This document shows positions 1 through 11,616 of a stretch of DNA of 64,000 bases, piece after piece (position 1 is the first letter of the stretch; every line of letters begins with the position of its first letter). The DNA is taken from assembly GCA_025765615.1 (NCBI GenBank), contig JAIVFJ010000171.1:62001-126000 (forward strand), in the 5' to 3' direction. Made by a program: the position numbers and the translations under genes. The DNA comes from Zopfochytrium polystomum (taxonomy: Eukaryota > Chytridiomycota > Chytridiomycetes > Chytridiales > Chytridiaceae). Under the pieces are notes generated by a model that made no database searches, was not told where the DNA came from, and was given only the letters and a program-made list of their open reading frames with translations.

Positions 1-99
1 CTGAGCATGAGTGAATCATGGTCTCCTTGACAATCGTGTAAAGCTCTGGATCCTCCTGAGGGTCAGGCAGCTCTGCGCTTACAAATTGATCATAGTTGT

Positions 100-440
100 C
101 TTGGGGTCTGGGGCAGTCTCCAGGTTCGCCCCATAGGATGCATCAGTGTAAGCAGCTGGCCGAATCCCATTCGAATATTACCAAGGCCGAAAAACCAACC
201 TACGCCACCCTGGAAACAATGAGTACACAGAACCTGCAAACTCACACAAGACCAAGTTCTCTCCTCAGGCCTCACTTGGACTCTTCTTGGGTTTCAACAC
301 AGACAGCAAGTCTATTGCTCTCAGCTACGACTTTGCTACTTGGACCATTCTTCAGACACGCCACTACAACTTGCATGAGCACGTCTTTCCTGGCCTTGTC
401 TGCAGCAATACTAAGCTTCAATCTTCTCTTAATTCTGATT
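100..440 (+). mobile_element. Copia integrase/RT-junction fragment
   Basis: Short relic of a Ty1/Copia polyprotein. Around 150-245 the bases match the copy at 17255-17390, which reads as the end of a Copia integrase core (the TPFE-like block IPFEYYQG and FGCL). From 287 on, another frame gives GFNTDSKSIALSYD and then HEHVFPG, the usual 'FLG(Y/F) ... FHE-VFP' block that lies between integrase and reverse transcriptase in Copia elements. The frame changes between the two parts and no complete domain remains, so this is a dead fragment. It abuts minus-strand Copia LTR-C sequence on its right, so at least two insertions are superimposed here. Confidence 0.6.
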
Positions 441-559
441 TCTTAACTTCTCTTTCTGATGATTTTACTGATTTTTCTGAAACTGACAACTCTCCTTCTC
501 TCGATCTGAAATAATTCGTTGGGTTGGATTGTCTATGGGTTGGTTGTGCTGCTGTGGAG

Positions 560-900
560 ATGGAGGGTAGTACACTACTGAAGGTGGTGGTGGTGGGAGG
601 TTGATCTTGGCTTCTGTCAGTCTTGTGTTTGTCTTTATACAAAACTGTTACAAAGACCATCACTTGCAAAATGCTGCAAGTCATCCTTGCATTGCAGTAT
701 CAGGTCAAAGCTCCTGCACACTGCTTACACCAAAAGACCCAAAACTAACACTCCCCCCTAAGCTGTGGGCAGGAGCAAAGGCCGGCACGGAGGAAAACCT
801 TAAGCCATAGTCAACTTAAGGAAACTGTACACTGGAAAAAGAAGAATCACAAACACGTATGACTGGCCATCGGATGGCAGAACAGAGAGGACAGACTACA
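560..900 (-). repeat. LTR-C terminal copy plus adjoining element 3' end
   Basis: Bases 630-900 match 37915-38240 in order, with small indels. Shared landmarks on the plus strand are a ctttatacaaaa block (TATAAAG on the minus strand), CTCCTGCACACTGCTTAC, then CTAACACTCCCCCCTAAGC. Read on the minus strand the last block is a purine-rich tract followed by TGTTAG, the expected junction between a polypurine tract and the start of a 3' LTR. The LTR boundary is therefore at about 751/752; 752-900 is internal 3' sequence of a minus-oriented Copia element. The far end of the LTR was not located; 560 is approximate. Confidence 0.65.
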
Positions 901-999
901 CTAACAAGAAATGGATGGGGGCACATATTGAACTTCAGAGGTAAAAGAAAATGAGTCAATGCAATGAAGGAACAAAGAAGAAAACAACTCACAGATAAG

Positions 1000-2917
1000 A
1001 CCGCTCAAATCTGCACTAGTTTCTGCTATCGGACACGTTCTCGGAATGGGACAGTCTTTTACATCGCCATACTGGCCCCGCGCCAATGGTACTGCTGAAC
1101 GTTTCATTAAAACTTTGAAAAACTATGATTCGTGCCTACATCAACCAACACACCCATGAGGACTGGCCCCAAATCCTTCCTTATGTGCTTTTTGCATATC
1201 GTACTCATCCTCATCCACTCCTCGGTGATACACCCTTCTTCTTATTACATGGACGTGACTGCCGTTTACCCCCTGACCTCTTCCTTGGAGTCACCCCTGA
1301 GGATTATGAGGACATGCCTCAAATTACTAAAGTGTCTGACGTCGCTGGCATCCCTGACAGCAATGACAATGAACCAGAAACTCTTCTTTCTCACGCTGTA
1401 GTAAGGGGAAAAGCTATCCCGCTTACCTTAAACCCTAAGCTTGAACCAGCACCATTCCTCCGCATTGCATATATCAAAACATTTGACCTTCGAATGACGC
1501 TGCACCAGCATATCCCACAGAAGCTGCGTCCTTACCCAACAGAACCATCTGCCTCACGCATCTTGACTGATCTCGTTGAGATTCATAACCTTGATATTGT
1601 ATACATTGTATTCACACGTACTCGACAGACCCGATCCATAAAGAAGGTAGATCTCCCTTTTTTCCTCTGTACCAACCATAGAGTGCTTGTTTGGTCAGTC
1701 GTATTCTACAATCCGCAGAAAAAAGAGATTTGCTACATCTATTCCCTACGTGGGACCCTGTTCCAAGAGACTGATGGGCCTTGCCCTTCCTTCCCACGAG
1801 GATATTGCACATCAGATGAAATTGCGAACCTCCGCTTTTGGCATAGTATGCTTGCGCCCACCCAGTATAAACCTGATTGACGTGAATAGCTCTGAACCTC
1901 CCCAAGGCTTATTACTTTGGGAAGGCACATCATCGCCTCTGCTTCTCCATCTTCCTTCGCCACAAGGTGAAGAAGATCTCACTGTCACCTACCTTACTGA
2001 AAACAAAGATTTAAATCATTTTCTCCAACCCTCTGAGCAAGAGAGTTGTATTTATGTTAAAATATAATTCGACATTATGTCGTGCGTACTCTTGATAAAT
2101 TAACGCATGCCCACTTGGTCGCACAACAAAAACAATTGAAGAAAAAATCAAAGAAACAGACTCCAACCCACATAAACTTTTTCCTGGCGATAGAGCCTGG
2201 ATGGCTGTTATCCTCAGACCGACATGCTCTGACATGCCGGAGAACGAAAGTTTCCTTTACCGATGGGCTGGGCCTGTCCGCATAATCCGCATTGACAAAA
2301 AAGACTCCAATCCTAAATGCACCGTCATTGAAACCTTTCCTGGCAAAGAGATTGCTGCACGCACTGTTCATATCTCCCGACTACGCCCCTTCACTCCTCG
2401 AGTCCCCATTGATCCTGCTGAGGACGCACTTAAAAGCAATGCTGAAGAGCTCGCCACTGCAATAAAAGAATGGGAGAAAGCAGTAATTCTGAAAAGAAGG
2501 CCTGCCACATCTCAACGTACCGCACTCGGAATGAGTATTGAACTTATGCGTCGCTTTGATCCTCACTTTACTGAAGCCGACATCTACAATCCTTTGTATG
2601 AGGTCGACAAGATCTTAGCCTTCCACCATAACAATGACAACACTTATTCATACCGCCTCAAATGGAAAAATTATTCCAATCGCTTTAACAGTTGGAATGA
2701 GGAAGTTGATATGGACCCTGAATTTGTCAAAGAATATTGGGATAATGTCCGCCAGACCAATCCCTCTGCTTATAAAGAAAGACAAGAAGCCCTACGAAAG
2801 CTTAAACAATCCAAAGCAACTGGCACTCCCTCAACACCTGCAACTACGCCTCCAGACCCGCCTCCGATGGCCCGATCTTCGCGATTGCAGCAGCTCCCTC
2901 CAGTTAAGTATAAGTAG
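1000..2917 (+). pseudogene. Ty3/gypsy chromovirus integrase with chromodomain (degenerate)
   Basis: C-terminal part of a Ty3/gypsy polyprotein. From about 1030 one frame reads TSPYWPRANGTAER, the integrase core block with the catalytic glutamate (NG.AER). A one-base shift near 1125 leads into an open frame with EDWPQILPYVLFAYRT and FFLLHGRDCRLPPDLFL, typical of the end of the core. This frame stays open to 1880 and carries about 180-200 residues more than usual before the C-terminal module resumes near 2085 (LTHAHLVAQQKQ, then PGDRAWM). The frame 2201-2917 holds a GPY/F-like module (YRWAGPVRIIRI...VHISRLRPF, residues 20-64) and a chromodomain at about 132-182 with YEVDKIL, YRLKWKNY and NSW aromatic positions. 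Chromodomains of this kind direct integration to particular chromatin. Frameshifts and stops show it is not functional. Protease and reverse transcriptase are absent. Confidence 0.85.
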
Positions 2918-3004
2918 TGGATCCATAGGGCGTCCATCCGGTGATGAACGCTCTCGACTCCCTACCACTGCCGTACTGATCCTGCGAACGGGGCGCTAGG
3001 ATAT

Positions 3005-3018
3005 TGAAAAAGAGGTAC
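3005..3018 (+). other. Polypurine tract of the Ty3/gypsy element
   Basis: TGAAAAAGAGGTAC lies directly before the TGTGAGATT start of LTR-B and about 90 bp after the chromodomain stop codon. A purine run at the 3' LTR edge is the plus-strand primer site of LTR retrotransposons. Position and composition fit; the exact primer boundary is inferred. Confidence 0.65.
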
Positions 3019-3750
3019 TGTGAGATTCCTAATCTCACTGATCATGGTCTTAGCTGGGGTCTCCCTGAAAGCTCTTCCCCAGTTGTGACTATGTCATTAT
3101 ATTGGCCCCCCATATTTATTTTTTATTACCATTCATCACATCCCTCACGGGCTCTAGTGTTTATCACTATAAAAGAGCATCCTGTGTTCCTTGTGCTTAA
3201 TGGGCCTAAGCACAAGGGGCACACCCCTTATTCATCCTATTCATTCTTATTTTTACTCATTTTTCTTTTTCTCTCATTTTCCCACCTTTCAATCCACTGT
3301 CCCTGCACTGATGTGGCCTCAAAGCCTCAAATATGTTCACCCCAAATTTGGAGGCAGGGGAGACACTGGGTGGGGGGGGGGGGGGGGGGGGTGTGGCTGG
3401 AAGAGTGATTCATCCTTCCAAATTGTTCCTTCTTTCATTTTCTCTTTTCTCCCTTTCTTCCTTTTCTTCTTTCTCTCTTCCCCTTTCCTATAAATACTCC
3501 CTCTCTCTCCTCCTTTGCTCTATATATATCTACTCTCAATAAATCCTACTTAGGCAACAACCAATCCTTTTCTTTCCTCATTGGTGTATCTCCCCAGGCC
3601 AGTGCTACCAGACCAAGCTGGGGATGGAGTCCTCTTAGGCCAGTGCTACCAGACCAAGCTAGTAGAGGTATGATTCCCCCATGCCAGTGTGTGTATGCCA
3701 AGCTGGGGGCAAGGTTTCTATCCCCTATTGCTAACTTTAGCAGCTGTCTC
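3019..3750 (+). repeat. LTR-B, 3' LTR of the Ty3/gypsy element
   Basis: Begins TGTGAGATTCC next to a polypurine tract and opens with a perfect inverted repeat, GTGAGATT-CCT-AATCTCAC (3020-3038). It resembles 17917-18690 throughout: ATAAAAGAGC.TCCT.TGTTC, a 'CACACCCCTT' block, pyrimidine-rich stretches, CTATAAA, CTCAATAAA and a GGCCAGTG..ACCAAGC motif repeated two or three times. CTATAAATAC (about 3489) and CTCAATAAATCC (about 3536) are candidate promoter and polyadenylation signals. A run of about 20 G lies at 3372-3391. The 3' end is uncertain because the second copy diverges after the GGCCAGTG repeats. Confidence 0.7.
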
Positions 3751-3865
3751 ATGCCCTCAGCATGAAATCCCGCTTAGCGGCTCTCACTGTGTAGACTTGC
3801 CATCCACTAGTGATTCCATCAGGCTGAGGGCTTATTAGCCCAGGACCTCACCTTGATCACCAATT

Positions 3866-3938
3866 TGGACAGTCAGGGCTTGAACCTGGGGCCTTTGGGG
3901 TACTCTTCATTGAGCAACTCCACTTGGTCTAGCTGTCC
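3866..3938 (-). pseudogene. tRNA-like relic
   Basis: The minus strand reads GGACAGC ... CCAGGTTCAAGCCCTGA ... ACTGTCCA. The acceptor stem pairs at six of seven positions, the T stem at four of five, and a TTCAAGC T loop is present. The anticodon arm has only a six-base loop (AATGAA), so no anticodon can be read with confidence. It is most likely an old tRNA pseudogene. Confidence 0.4.
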
Positions 3939-4089
3939 TTGAGTAAAGACAGAATTGAATCACATGATCCATCTTTGTTGAGTTTGAGCTGAATCCAGGG
4001 TACTGGCTCTGCTAATAACCAGGAGCTTCCCATCTTAAAGACTTGTCTTATCCCGTTTTGCCACTAGACTATAGATGAGCCCCTGAAGA

Positions 4090-7000
4090 TGAAGAGGAGA
4101 TCTCATAGGGCTTTTGAACGCAACGTGGATTGCGCCGTTTCCTCATTGGACAAATTGCTACCGCCTCCGCCGCTCCTGTCTGCTACTTGCTGCTGTAGCT
4201 TTCAGCGGAGGCAATTCTTGAATGCAGCGGAGCTCCAGCTGTTGCTGCAGACGCTGCAGCTGTCGTGGTGGGTGTACTGCTGCTGTGGACCTGTGGCTGC
4301 TCGCGCCATGGCCGCTGCGGCTGCCAGTGGCGATGACCCCGCAGTCAGGCGGCTCCGGCGTCGCCCGCAGATTGCGCCAAGGCTGGCGCAGCAGCGGATG
4401 GCGATGAAGCGAGCTCGTACTCGGCCTCCTCACCGTGATCAATACACACATCGGACCTCGGATGTGGCAGCGGTAGAGAATCGGTAAGTTGTGACGCTCG
4501 AATTTGCAGGTGAGCTCAAACCCTAAGTCCTTCCGCCACGGCAGGTTTGTGGGGGAGGGAGTCAAGGTGGTTTTATTTGGAGGTAGGAGCCAGAGGGTGG
4601 TGAGGCCTGAGGGACGGAGTGAGGGAGGAGGAGGAGGAGGAGGAGGAGGCGTCCTTGCTGTTGGCGGGTGGCGACAGTAGTTGGATGCGGCGGAAGCCGC
4701 GCAGGAAGCTGTGTGGCAAGCGGCTGCAGCGGTAAATGGGTTTGCCTGAAAGACGTGGTTGTTTGACCAATTGCGGTTGGTGCTCGTGTGGGTGCTGGTG
4801 CTGCGTCCATCGGGGCTGGTGGTGGTCGTGTAGGCGTCGTTACGGGCTCTGTGCGCTTTGCTTCTCAGTGGCTCAACGATGGGGCGTGGTGGTGTGCGGA
4901 AGGTGGGACTGCAGTGGCAGACGTTACTGGCGTGAGGGGCGGCGGTTGTTTGTGTGGAGGTAACCCACACCAACTAAGAAGTACAAGTCAGCGTTCAGCG
5001 TTGTGCAGCCTTCGTTGATGACACAGACACTTCGACAGCACGATGCACGTAGCTTGCGCTCTTGGGAACGGGTGGCAAACAGGCGGACATAAAAGAAGAG
5101 CAAAAGAGCTGGACCAGGCAGCCCCGTACCATTACATCGTCAACGTCAAGTAGCTGTGATCTCGAAAACACTCCCGAGCTTCGTACAATTTGCAGGCAAT
5201 TGAAAAAGAAGAGAGAGGCAATCAGTGGTTGATTTGGTGGGATGATTAAACACAGAAAAGGTGTCAAACAAGCAGGGAAAAGCCAGCAGCAGCAGCACGC
5301 AGCCCCCAGGTGTGGAGGGGCGATAAGAGTTGTCCACCTTTGATTCAGGTCTTCTCTGAGCAAGGCCTGGCCTTGTACAAAGACCCTGTCTCTCTGTCTG
5401 TCTGGCTCTCCGTCATTGGCGTCGCAACCTGGACAGCTGCAAATATGCGGTTCATGGCCTCACGACCGTGCAAAGATCCTGTCACTTCTCGTATTACACT
5501 GCGAGATGAATGAGCCGCAGCAGAGCAACGGCGCCTCCACGACCAGTGCTGCTGCATCATCAGCAGCAAAGAGGAGCACCACTTGCAGCAGCGGCGCCAG
5601 GACCTCAACGACTGCAACAGCCCTGTTGATCACCACCTGGACTGCCAGCCAGGAGTGTCCTCTACAGGAAGTGAACGAGATCAAACTTGGCACAAGGAAG
5701 CACACCAAGTATGTAGTACTTAGACCGCGTTGTTCTGGAGGCGGAAAGGCAAGGGACTTGCTGCTTCGCCCACGGAAAACCATTCTGAAACCATCAGTTG
5801 TTGGTTTTTTCACAGGTTTCAAAAGCAATCGACGTATTTTTGCGGTGTTTTTCACCGAAGTCGTCAGCTGGATTGGCGAGTTTGGGCTTCCCAGCGGCGG
5901 CCTCCTCTCAGACGCCTCAGCTGACCCCTTGGTGTGCAAGAAGCTCCTCACCGACAGTGACCGTGAAATATTTCAACCAATGTCTGACCCTGCTGGCGTG
6001 GCCCCCACCACAGGAATGTGGTGGTGTGCGCCGGCGGCTTCACGTGTGTGCCATCGCTGCCACAGCCGCATTCAGAACCTCCAGAGGAAGTTGTGGGAAT
6101 GTACGTCAACGAGGACGGCATGGCATTATCGAGCCGTGCAGGGAGCCGCCACAGCAATTATTTCGACAAGACAGATGTGGGAGTGGCCCAGCAGCTTCAC
6201 ATCTACCAGAGTCTCCTGGGTCCTGGCGGTCCTTTGCAGTGACATCAGCCGACAACGTTGAAGGTGATCACAACAGCTGGGACTGCAACAATGGCGACGA
6301 TGAGGTTGGAGACAAGGACAACGACAAACCGCAATTCTTGGTATTCGTGGCGACAGAAGCAGCAACGGCAGCGGTTGCAACAACATCAACGACGGCAGCG
6401 AATAATCCAGGTGTTCGTGTCAAACAACGGCGTGATATCGACAGCCCCGCGCCGTTTCCGTCGCCGGCGATGCACGTGGACGACAGCGAACCACTGCGAA
6501 CGAAGGTAGCCGCTCGCGGGACGCTGATTCTGGAACCAGTGCGGCAACTTGTGTAACTGACGGAATGGCGGGGACGGCGGCGACGATGCAACGCCGGAAG
6601 TCTCTATTGCTGAAGACTGTACTGGCATCTGCGTCAAACGCAGCGGGGCAGCAGCGAGATCTCAGCGTTTCGGCTGCCAGCGGACTTGCAGGCCCCAGCT
6701 GATCCTGCCGCTCTTGCCGCCGTCCCGCCTGATATTGCTGGGGTTGCCTGTTTAACTGCATGGACGAAGACTCGGTGGACCCTTCATCATCGACTGCAAC
6801 GAGCTTGCCCCGGAAGCGCTCCTAATGCCGCCGCCACCGCTGACGCGACTGCCGGCGTTTGCCCCAACGCTGACACTGCAGCGCCTGCAGCACCGTGGCC
6901 GTCGTTGCCGTTCGCTGGCAACAGCCCCATTTTTGGCGGACGTACACAGGTCATGCAGCGGTGGCAGCCGCATCAGCTGCAGAAGCGGGCGACCGTGAGG

Positions 7001-8160
7001 GATGGGAGAACGAATACAAGTGCCAGCAGATTCCCTCGGGCAGTTTTTTGGCGGCGAGTGTGAGGCGGTGGCAGAGGCAAAAGGTGATGGGTCTCGGCGT
7101 GGGGCTTGCCTGGGACGTTTTTTGGTGGTGAGCAAGGCAAACAATCTAGGGGGCAGCAACACAGTGCCAGCCACAGAAATAATGGCAGACGGGCCCGCTG
7201 CGTCTGGTGCGCAGCCGCCGCTCTCCATGGCGGTTGGAGCCCCAGGCAAGTGGGCATCCGTTCAAAGCAAGGTCCGTTGAAAGGGCGGAGCCAAGTGCAA
7301 ATCATGACAGCGCCATGAGCGACCATGTCTGGTCCACTGCAGCTACGGTCATGGCGGAATCCGTCGCAGCCGCAACCAATCCTGCCTTTGTGGACGCAGT
7401 TAAGGTTTTGGCTTTGCTCCTCTCGTGGGCCATTTGAGTCTCCTTTCGCATTATTTCCTGCTGTCAAGTTTGGCAAGGAAATCGCTTCCATAATTAATAT
7501 ATGTATTTGAAGAATGCACCATCCCGTGACGTCCTCATCCGCCAGCCCACGCAAACACACCCAGCGAGATGGATAATCGTACAAAACCGCCACCCACAGC
7601 TGAATCTCCTGCCGAAACCACCCCTGCAGAAGCCGCTTCACCCAATATTCCCACTGGTTTCCGCAGACCTAACGCAACCCACACGCACCTTTGCAACTAT
7701 TAAAAACGGAGAGCGGATTGGCTGAGATCAAGCAGCGGTTTCCTACGCAGCAGATCTGGCATGCTCCCTGTGGGTTATCGTGTTTGCCCACAAACAGGGG
7801 CGACCACAGTCAAAGGAAGGATTGAGGCCAACAGAATTCTGCGGCCCGCAGTGGCTGTGGAGATGACAGGGAAGGCGGAGCAGCGAGCGACTTTGTGTTG
7901 AGGTGCGATGGCCCCTGCAGTCACTGCTGCTGTCAACAACAACAACGATGGCGAGGCAGTTGTGGCGGACGTGGCGATCAACAATTTGGAAGCAGAGATG
8001 GCTTCATTGATGTCGATCTGGCGGAGGACTCTTCTAGTTGACCTTCGACTGTTCCCTCCTGCACCCCCTCCCACCCCAAACGGCCGTCCGTTTAGTTGAA
8101 TACAATGAATCAATGATATAAGGTTCTGTTGGTTTCGCTGATATACGAGTCCAACCGTTA
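4090..8160. other. GC-rich low-complexity region, no gene supported
   Basis: Trinucleotide-biased DNA (GCN, GAC and CAA-rich) that leaves open frames on both strands at once. None has a recognisable domain, a convincing start or consistent codon structure; the long frames at 4158-4973 (minus), 5416-6261 (plus) and 5798-6556 (plus) overlap and look compositional. A short block at 5190-5350 recurs at 35165-35310. Confidence 0.5.
5190..5350 (+). repeat. Interspersed repeat D, copy 1
   Basis: Shares ordered blocks with 35165-35310: GGCAATCAGTGGTTGATTT, then AAAAGGnGTCnAACAAGC, GCAGCCCCCAG, TGGAGGGGCGAT and TTGATTCAGGTCT. The blocks are separated by similar spacing and small differences. Both copies lie inside GC-rich low-complexity DNA, which suggests that a larger unit was duplicated and has diverged. 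Confidence 0.65.
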
Positions 8161-9830
8161 TATGTAATGCCTCTGGAGAGCCTCAAGGAGGTCAAACTTG
8201 ATTTGGGGATTAAAACGATCGTCCCACTCTGCGCTCAGCTCAGCTGCAATGGCAATTACCCGCCGGCGGCGAGCGCGCTGAAAGCGTGCTGTGGCCGGCC
8301 GAAGGGTTTACCTCGGTGGAAAACTTCTGCAGCAGTTTCTTTCTACGAAGAGGAAAATTAGCGCTCGCTTGCGTGATTTATGTGCACAAACAAGTGGTAT
8401 TGAATGTAGTGGGCTTTCTGGCGCTTGTCTCGATTGCGCTCCCTTGAGGCAGCTTGACTGTGCATACGATAGTAGGCTCTATCCTCCGGTCAGTGGCGAA
8501 ACACCCTTAGTCTCTGGAGGGTGTTCGCAAACGGGTGGTTTCTTGCAATATGGCGGTTTGTATTGAAGCGCTTCGTACTTGCGTATGTGCACCCCCAACA
8601 CCGTACAAAATGAGGTCGACTTCATGTGGAGACTAAGCTCTGCCTGCAGGTATACTGTCAGCTTCGCTGCACGCGCAAAAGCTTCGAAATGGTAGGTTTG
8701 AGGAGTCCGTTGTCAGCAGAACAGTCTGCCATGGGTCGGGTTGATGCAGCGTTGGTCGATTCTGCAGCCGACGAATTAGAGGATTTCTTTCAGACTTATT
8801 AATTTGAGGGTCGCTATTTGATTGTGTGGGCCAAATTAAGTCGAGGATTTTTGTCGATTTTCCTCAGCTTGCCAGGGCAGTTGGTTACATTTGGTCATAT
8901 TTTGGGAGACTCTACGGTTTTTCCCCAACTTTTCCAGACAGTTCAAGGCCATCTTTATTAATTGCAGAAACATCACTACTTTGACGAGTATGTCAGTTTT
9001 CGACCTATTCTCTTGATTTTTGGTACACACACTCTTTATATCTATTCAAGAAACGCCTGTGAGTTTCGCATCTGTGGCTATCGCCTACCGATCTCGGCGA
9101 ATTTTCAAAGTTTCCTATCTCTCCTAAGAGCTGGGTCACGTGACCTACAAAGGAGTCGTATGATTCAGGCTTTCATCGTAGACTGCTCATATTTGGTGCA
9201 CTCAATATCAGCCACTACTCAAGTTTGCACTCCAATTTTGGTGTGGTTTTGTTGATTTTCATGGACTTAGATCAGCACACTTGCAGCAGCGACAAAATTC
9301 GGGGTATTCGTTTTTTCGGGGTGCCCTTTTGAGGGTCGGTCCTTCTTATCATCATCCACCTGCATACAAGATTTCAGCTGGCTAGCTCTGCGCGTTCAGG
9401 TGTGACGAGGTCGTGAACAGGGGCCAAAATCGACGTTTTTGGGGCCACACTTGACACCTTCAAATTAGTGGCGATTTTTCCCCACTTAGTGTGCCAGTCC
9501 CTGACCGAATTCTGAACGGATTTGCTTGATTTTTTGCTCGTTGGAAAGGTCTATCATTCTTCTACCTCCTCTCAAAGTTTCAGGGTGGGGGCAATTTGTT
9601 TTCGTGTTTCTCCCTCTGGTCTGTGCGTGTCTCTGGGGCTTAACACACCCGAAGACGCACACCAAGTCCATTACGTCTGCCGATTTCATCGAGCCCCCAC
9701 CTCTGTCTGTGAGCGGAGGACAACCTTGCGAAGCCTGCTGTACGCGTGCCCAACCGCTGAGGCAGGGCGTTCACCTCACAGTGGCGCTACCGTTGGTCTT
9801 TCGGCGGACACATACACTAAGGCCTTAATT
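8160..9830. other. No recognised feature
   Basis: No open frame with family signatures and no clear repeat was seen. A 12-bp palindrome, GGTCACGTGACC, lies near 9135 and contains a CACGTG E-box core; its significance is unknown. Confidence 0.4.
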
Positions 9831-9834
9831 TTCC

Positions 9835-9975
9835 ATGCACCGATCAGTCACCACCTCCATTGAGGAGAGGCCAGAGCCTTTTACTGGGTCGAACCTCACA
9901 GAGTGGCTTGAAGATGCAGAACGATACCTTAACCTTCAAGGCATAACTTCATCAACTGAGCGTGGACGGGTCATT
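9835..9975 (+). mobile_element. Ty3/gypsy-type Gag N-terminal fragment
   Basis: The frame starting at 9835 reads ERPEPFTGSNLTEWLEDAER and continues as YLNLQGITSSTERGRVILA. This is the pattern of the Retrotrans_gag domain (F.G...EWL......yf...gI....rv.lA). After about residue 45 the frame runs into unrelated sequence rich in CTTTCC and TTTCCC, so only the first part of a capsid gene remains. Confidence 0.6.
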
Positions 9976-11173
9976 CTCGCTTTCCCGCACTTTCCTTCGC
10001 TTTCCCGTCAATTCTTAATTTTTCCTGTCAATTTTCAATGTGTATTGAGAACGCATGGTTCAAGTCCACCTGGTAGTGCTTCAGGACCTCCTGATCCCAC
10101 TTTGAAATGCTTTTCAGTGCCAGCTTGAAAGCTCTGGGCGACCACCTGACAAACAAGTAAAAATAAATCAACTGTTGGTGGACTGGACAAGAGACAGCAG
10201 ACCTGCTGAAACGAAAAAAGAAGCTTGCATGTGGGTATTTGGCTGTCAGTCTACAGTCATGATTTCCTTTCATTTTCACTTGGTCACCCAAAGTTTTCAG
10301 GCCACCAGTGGATTTGATTGCTTCACGCAGTAGGACTGCAGCTTTCCCACCATTTATTCCACTGTTTATTTTTGTGCAACTTGGATACCTCTCACAGCAG
10401 TAGTGTCATTTTGCTTTCACCACAAAATGAAGTGCATGTTGTTTCTGATTTTTCGTTGTTTTGACTCTTGAGCAGATTTCACTTTCTTCCAGCTCTTTTT
10501 CTTTCTTGTTTTGTAATGATGGTTGGTCCCTTGACATGGCAAGCCTTGCTCTGTTTCAGGTTAGTTGAGGCTATTTGCACCAAAAGAGCTTTGAGGAAAC
10601 GTGCAAACAACTTAATAAACCAAAGTTTTTGGGCTAGAGCTGTAATATCAACACTCCACAATATCTTTCCAAAAATTGCCCTGACTCAATAGCCTTAATG
10701 CTGGAGAAACAATCAGTGAAACAGCTTGTGCATATAAAACTATTTTTGTAAGGGCTTGGGGCTGTCATCCAAGAAGAGCACCAGAATGGAAGATAAATAG
10801 GAAAAGAAAAAATTTGTTTGTGCTGGAAAGGAAAAAGAAGAAAATTAAGGTAGTGCCCAAAACAACTTTACAGATACAGATGACAGCCGTTGTTGGAGGG
10901 TAATGCTCAGTTTGGTGATGCAACAGGAAATTTTGCAAAACCTCTCTGACAGCCAGCAATATTTAAAAATAAAAAAAAAAATAAAAAAAAGGCCTTGCCT
11001 CTGTGTGGTGTGTGCAACCACCATATGGAGAAGGCAGAAGGTCAATGTGTACATGTGGAAAGCATAGACTCTGTTTGTTCTGGAGGCAGGTCTTTGCAGT
11101 AGTTACCACCCCAACCCATCTCCCAGCCCTGCAACATTTTACACAGGAAGCAACATATTAAAGCCTTGTTGGG

Positions 11174-11255
11174 GGGCAGATGGCCAAGTTGGTCTAAGGC
11201 GCCAGATTAGGGCTCTGGTCTCTCCGGAGGCATGGGTTTGAATCCACTCTGCTCA
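11174..11255 (+). pseudogene. tRNA-Leu-like sequence with AGG anticodon loop
   Basis: Resembles the tRNA-Leu at 16645-16727 along its length. The acceptor GGGCAGA/TCTGCTC pairs fully with one G-T, the D arm is tRNA-Leu-like (GGCCAAGTTGGTCTAAGGC) and a long variable arm is present. The anticodon stem CCAGA/TCTGG encloses TTAGGGC, giving AGG (a Pro-type anticodon) where a Leu AAG would need only one base change. One base is missing from the 3' side of the T stem (AATCC-AC instead of AATCCCAC), which breaks it. It is probably a pseudogene. Confidence 0.6.
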
Positions 11256-11616
11256 ATCCTCCCATTATCTCAGCCATCCTCTGTTTGTAGTTTAACCTAT
11301 CCGCTGCAGCGGAGGTGGCTTAAAAGTAACAGAACTGTCACTGCAAACTAAGAAGTTTAAATAGTCAACCAAGCAGGATCAACCCTCTATCCTTGTGTTT
11401 ACTGCACAAAGGACTCAACCATACAGATCCCCCTTCACAGAATGAGCATTTCAAAACTGTACCCTGACCATATTCCAACCGCACACCGGTTGTCAGAGTT
11501 TTCCTTATCTGGCATGAACGAAATTACTAATTAAGGGAAAAAGGCAAATTGGTGAAGCCAACCTCTGGCTTTTTTCCTTCTGCCTGATTAAGGCAGCGAG
11601 CTTGTTCCAAGCAGAG

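Noticed and set aside
4000..4085. Minus-strand GGGCTCATCTATAGTCTAGTGG suggesting a tRNA 5' half
   Set aside because: The T stem and anticodon arm do not pair convincingly; too weak to call.
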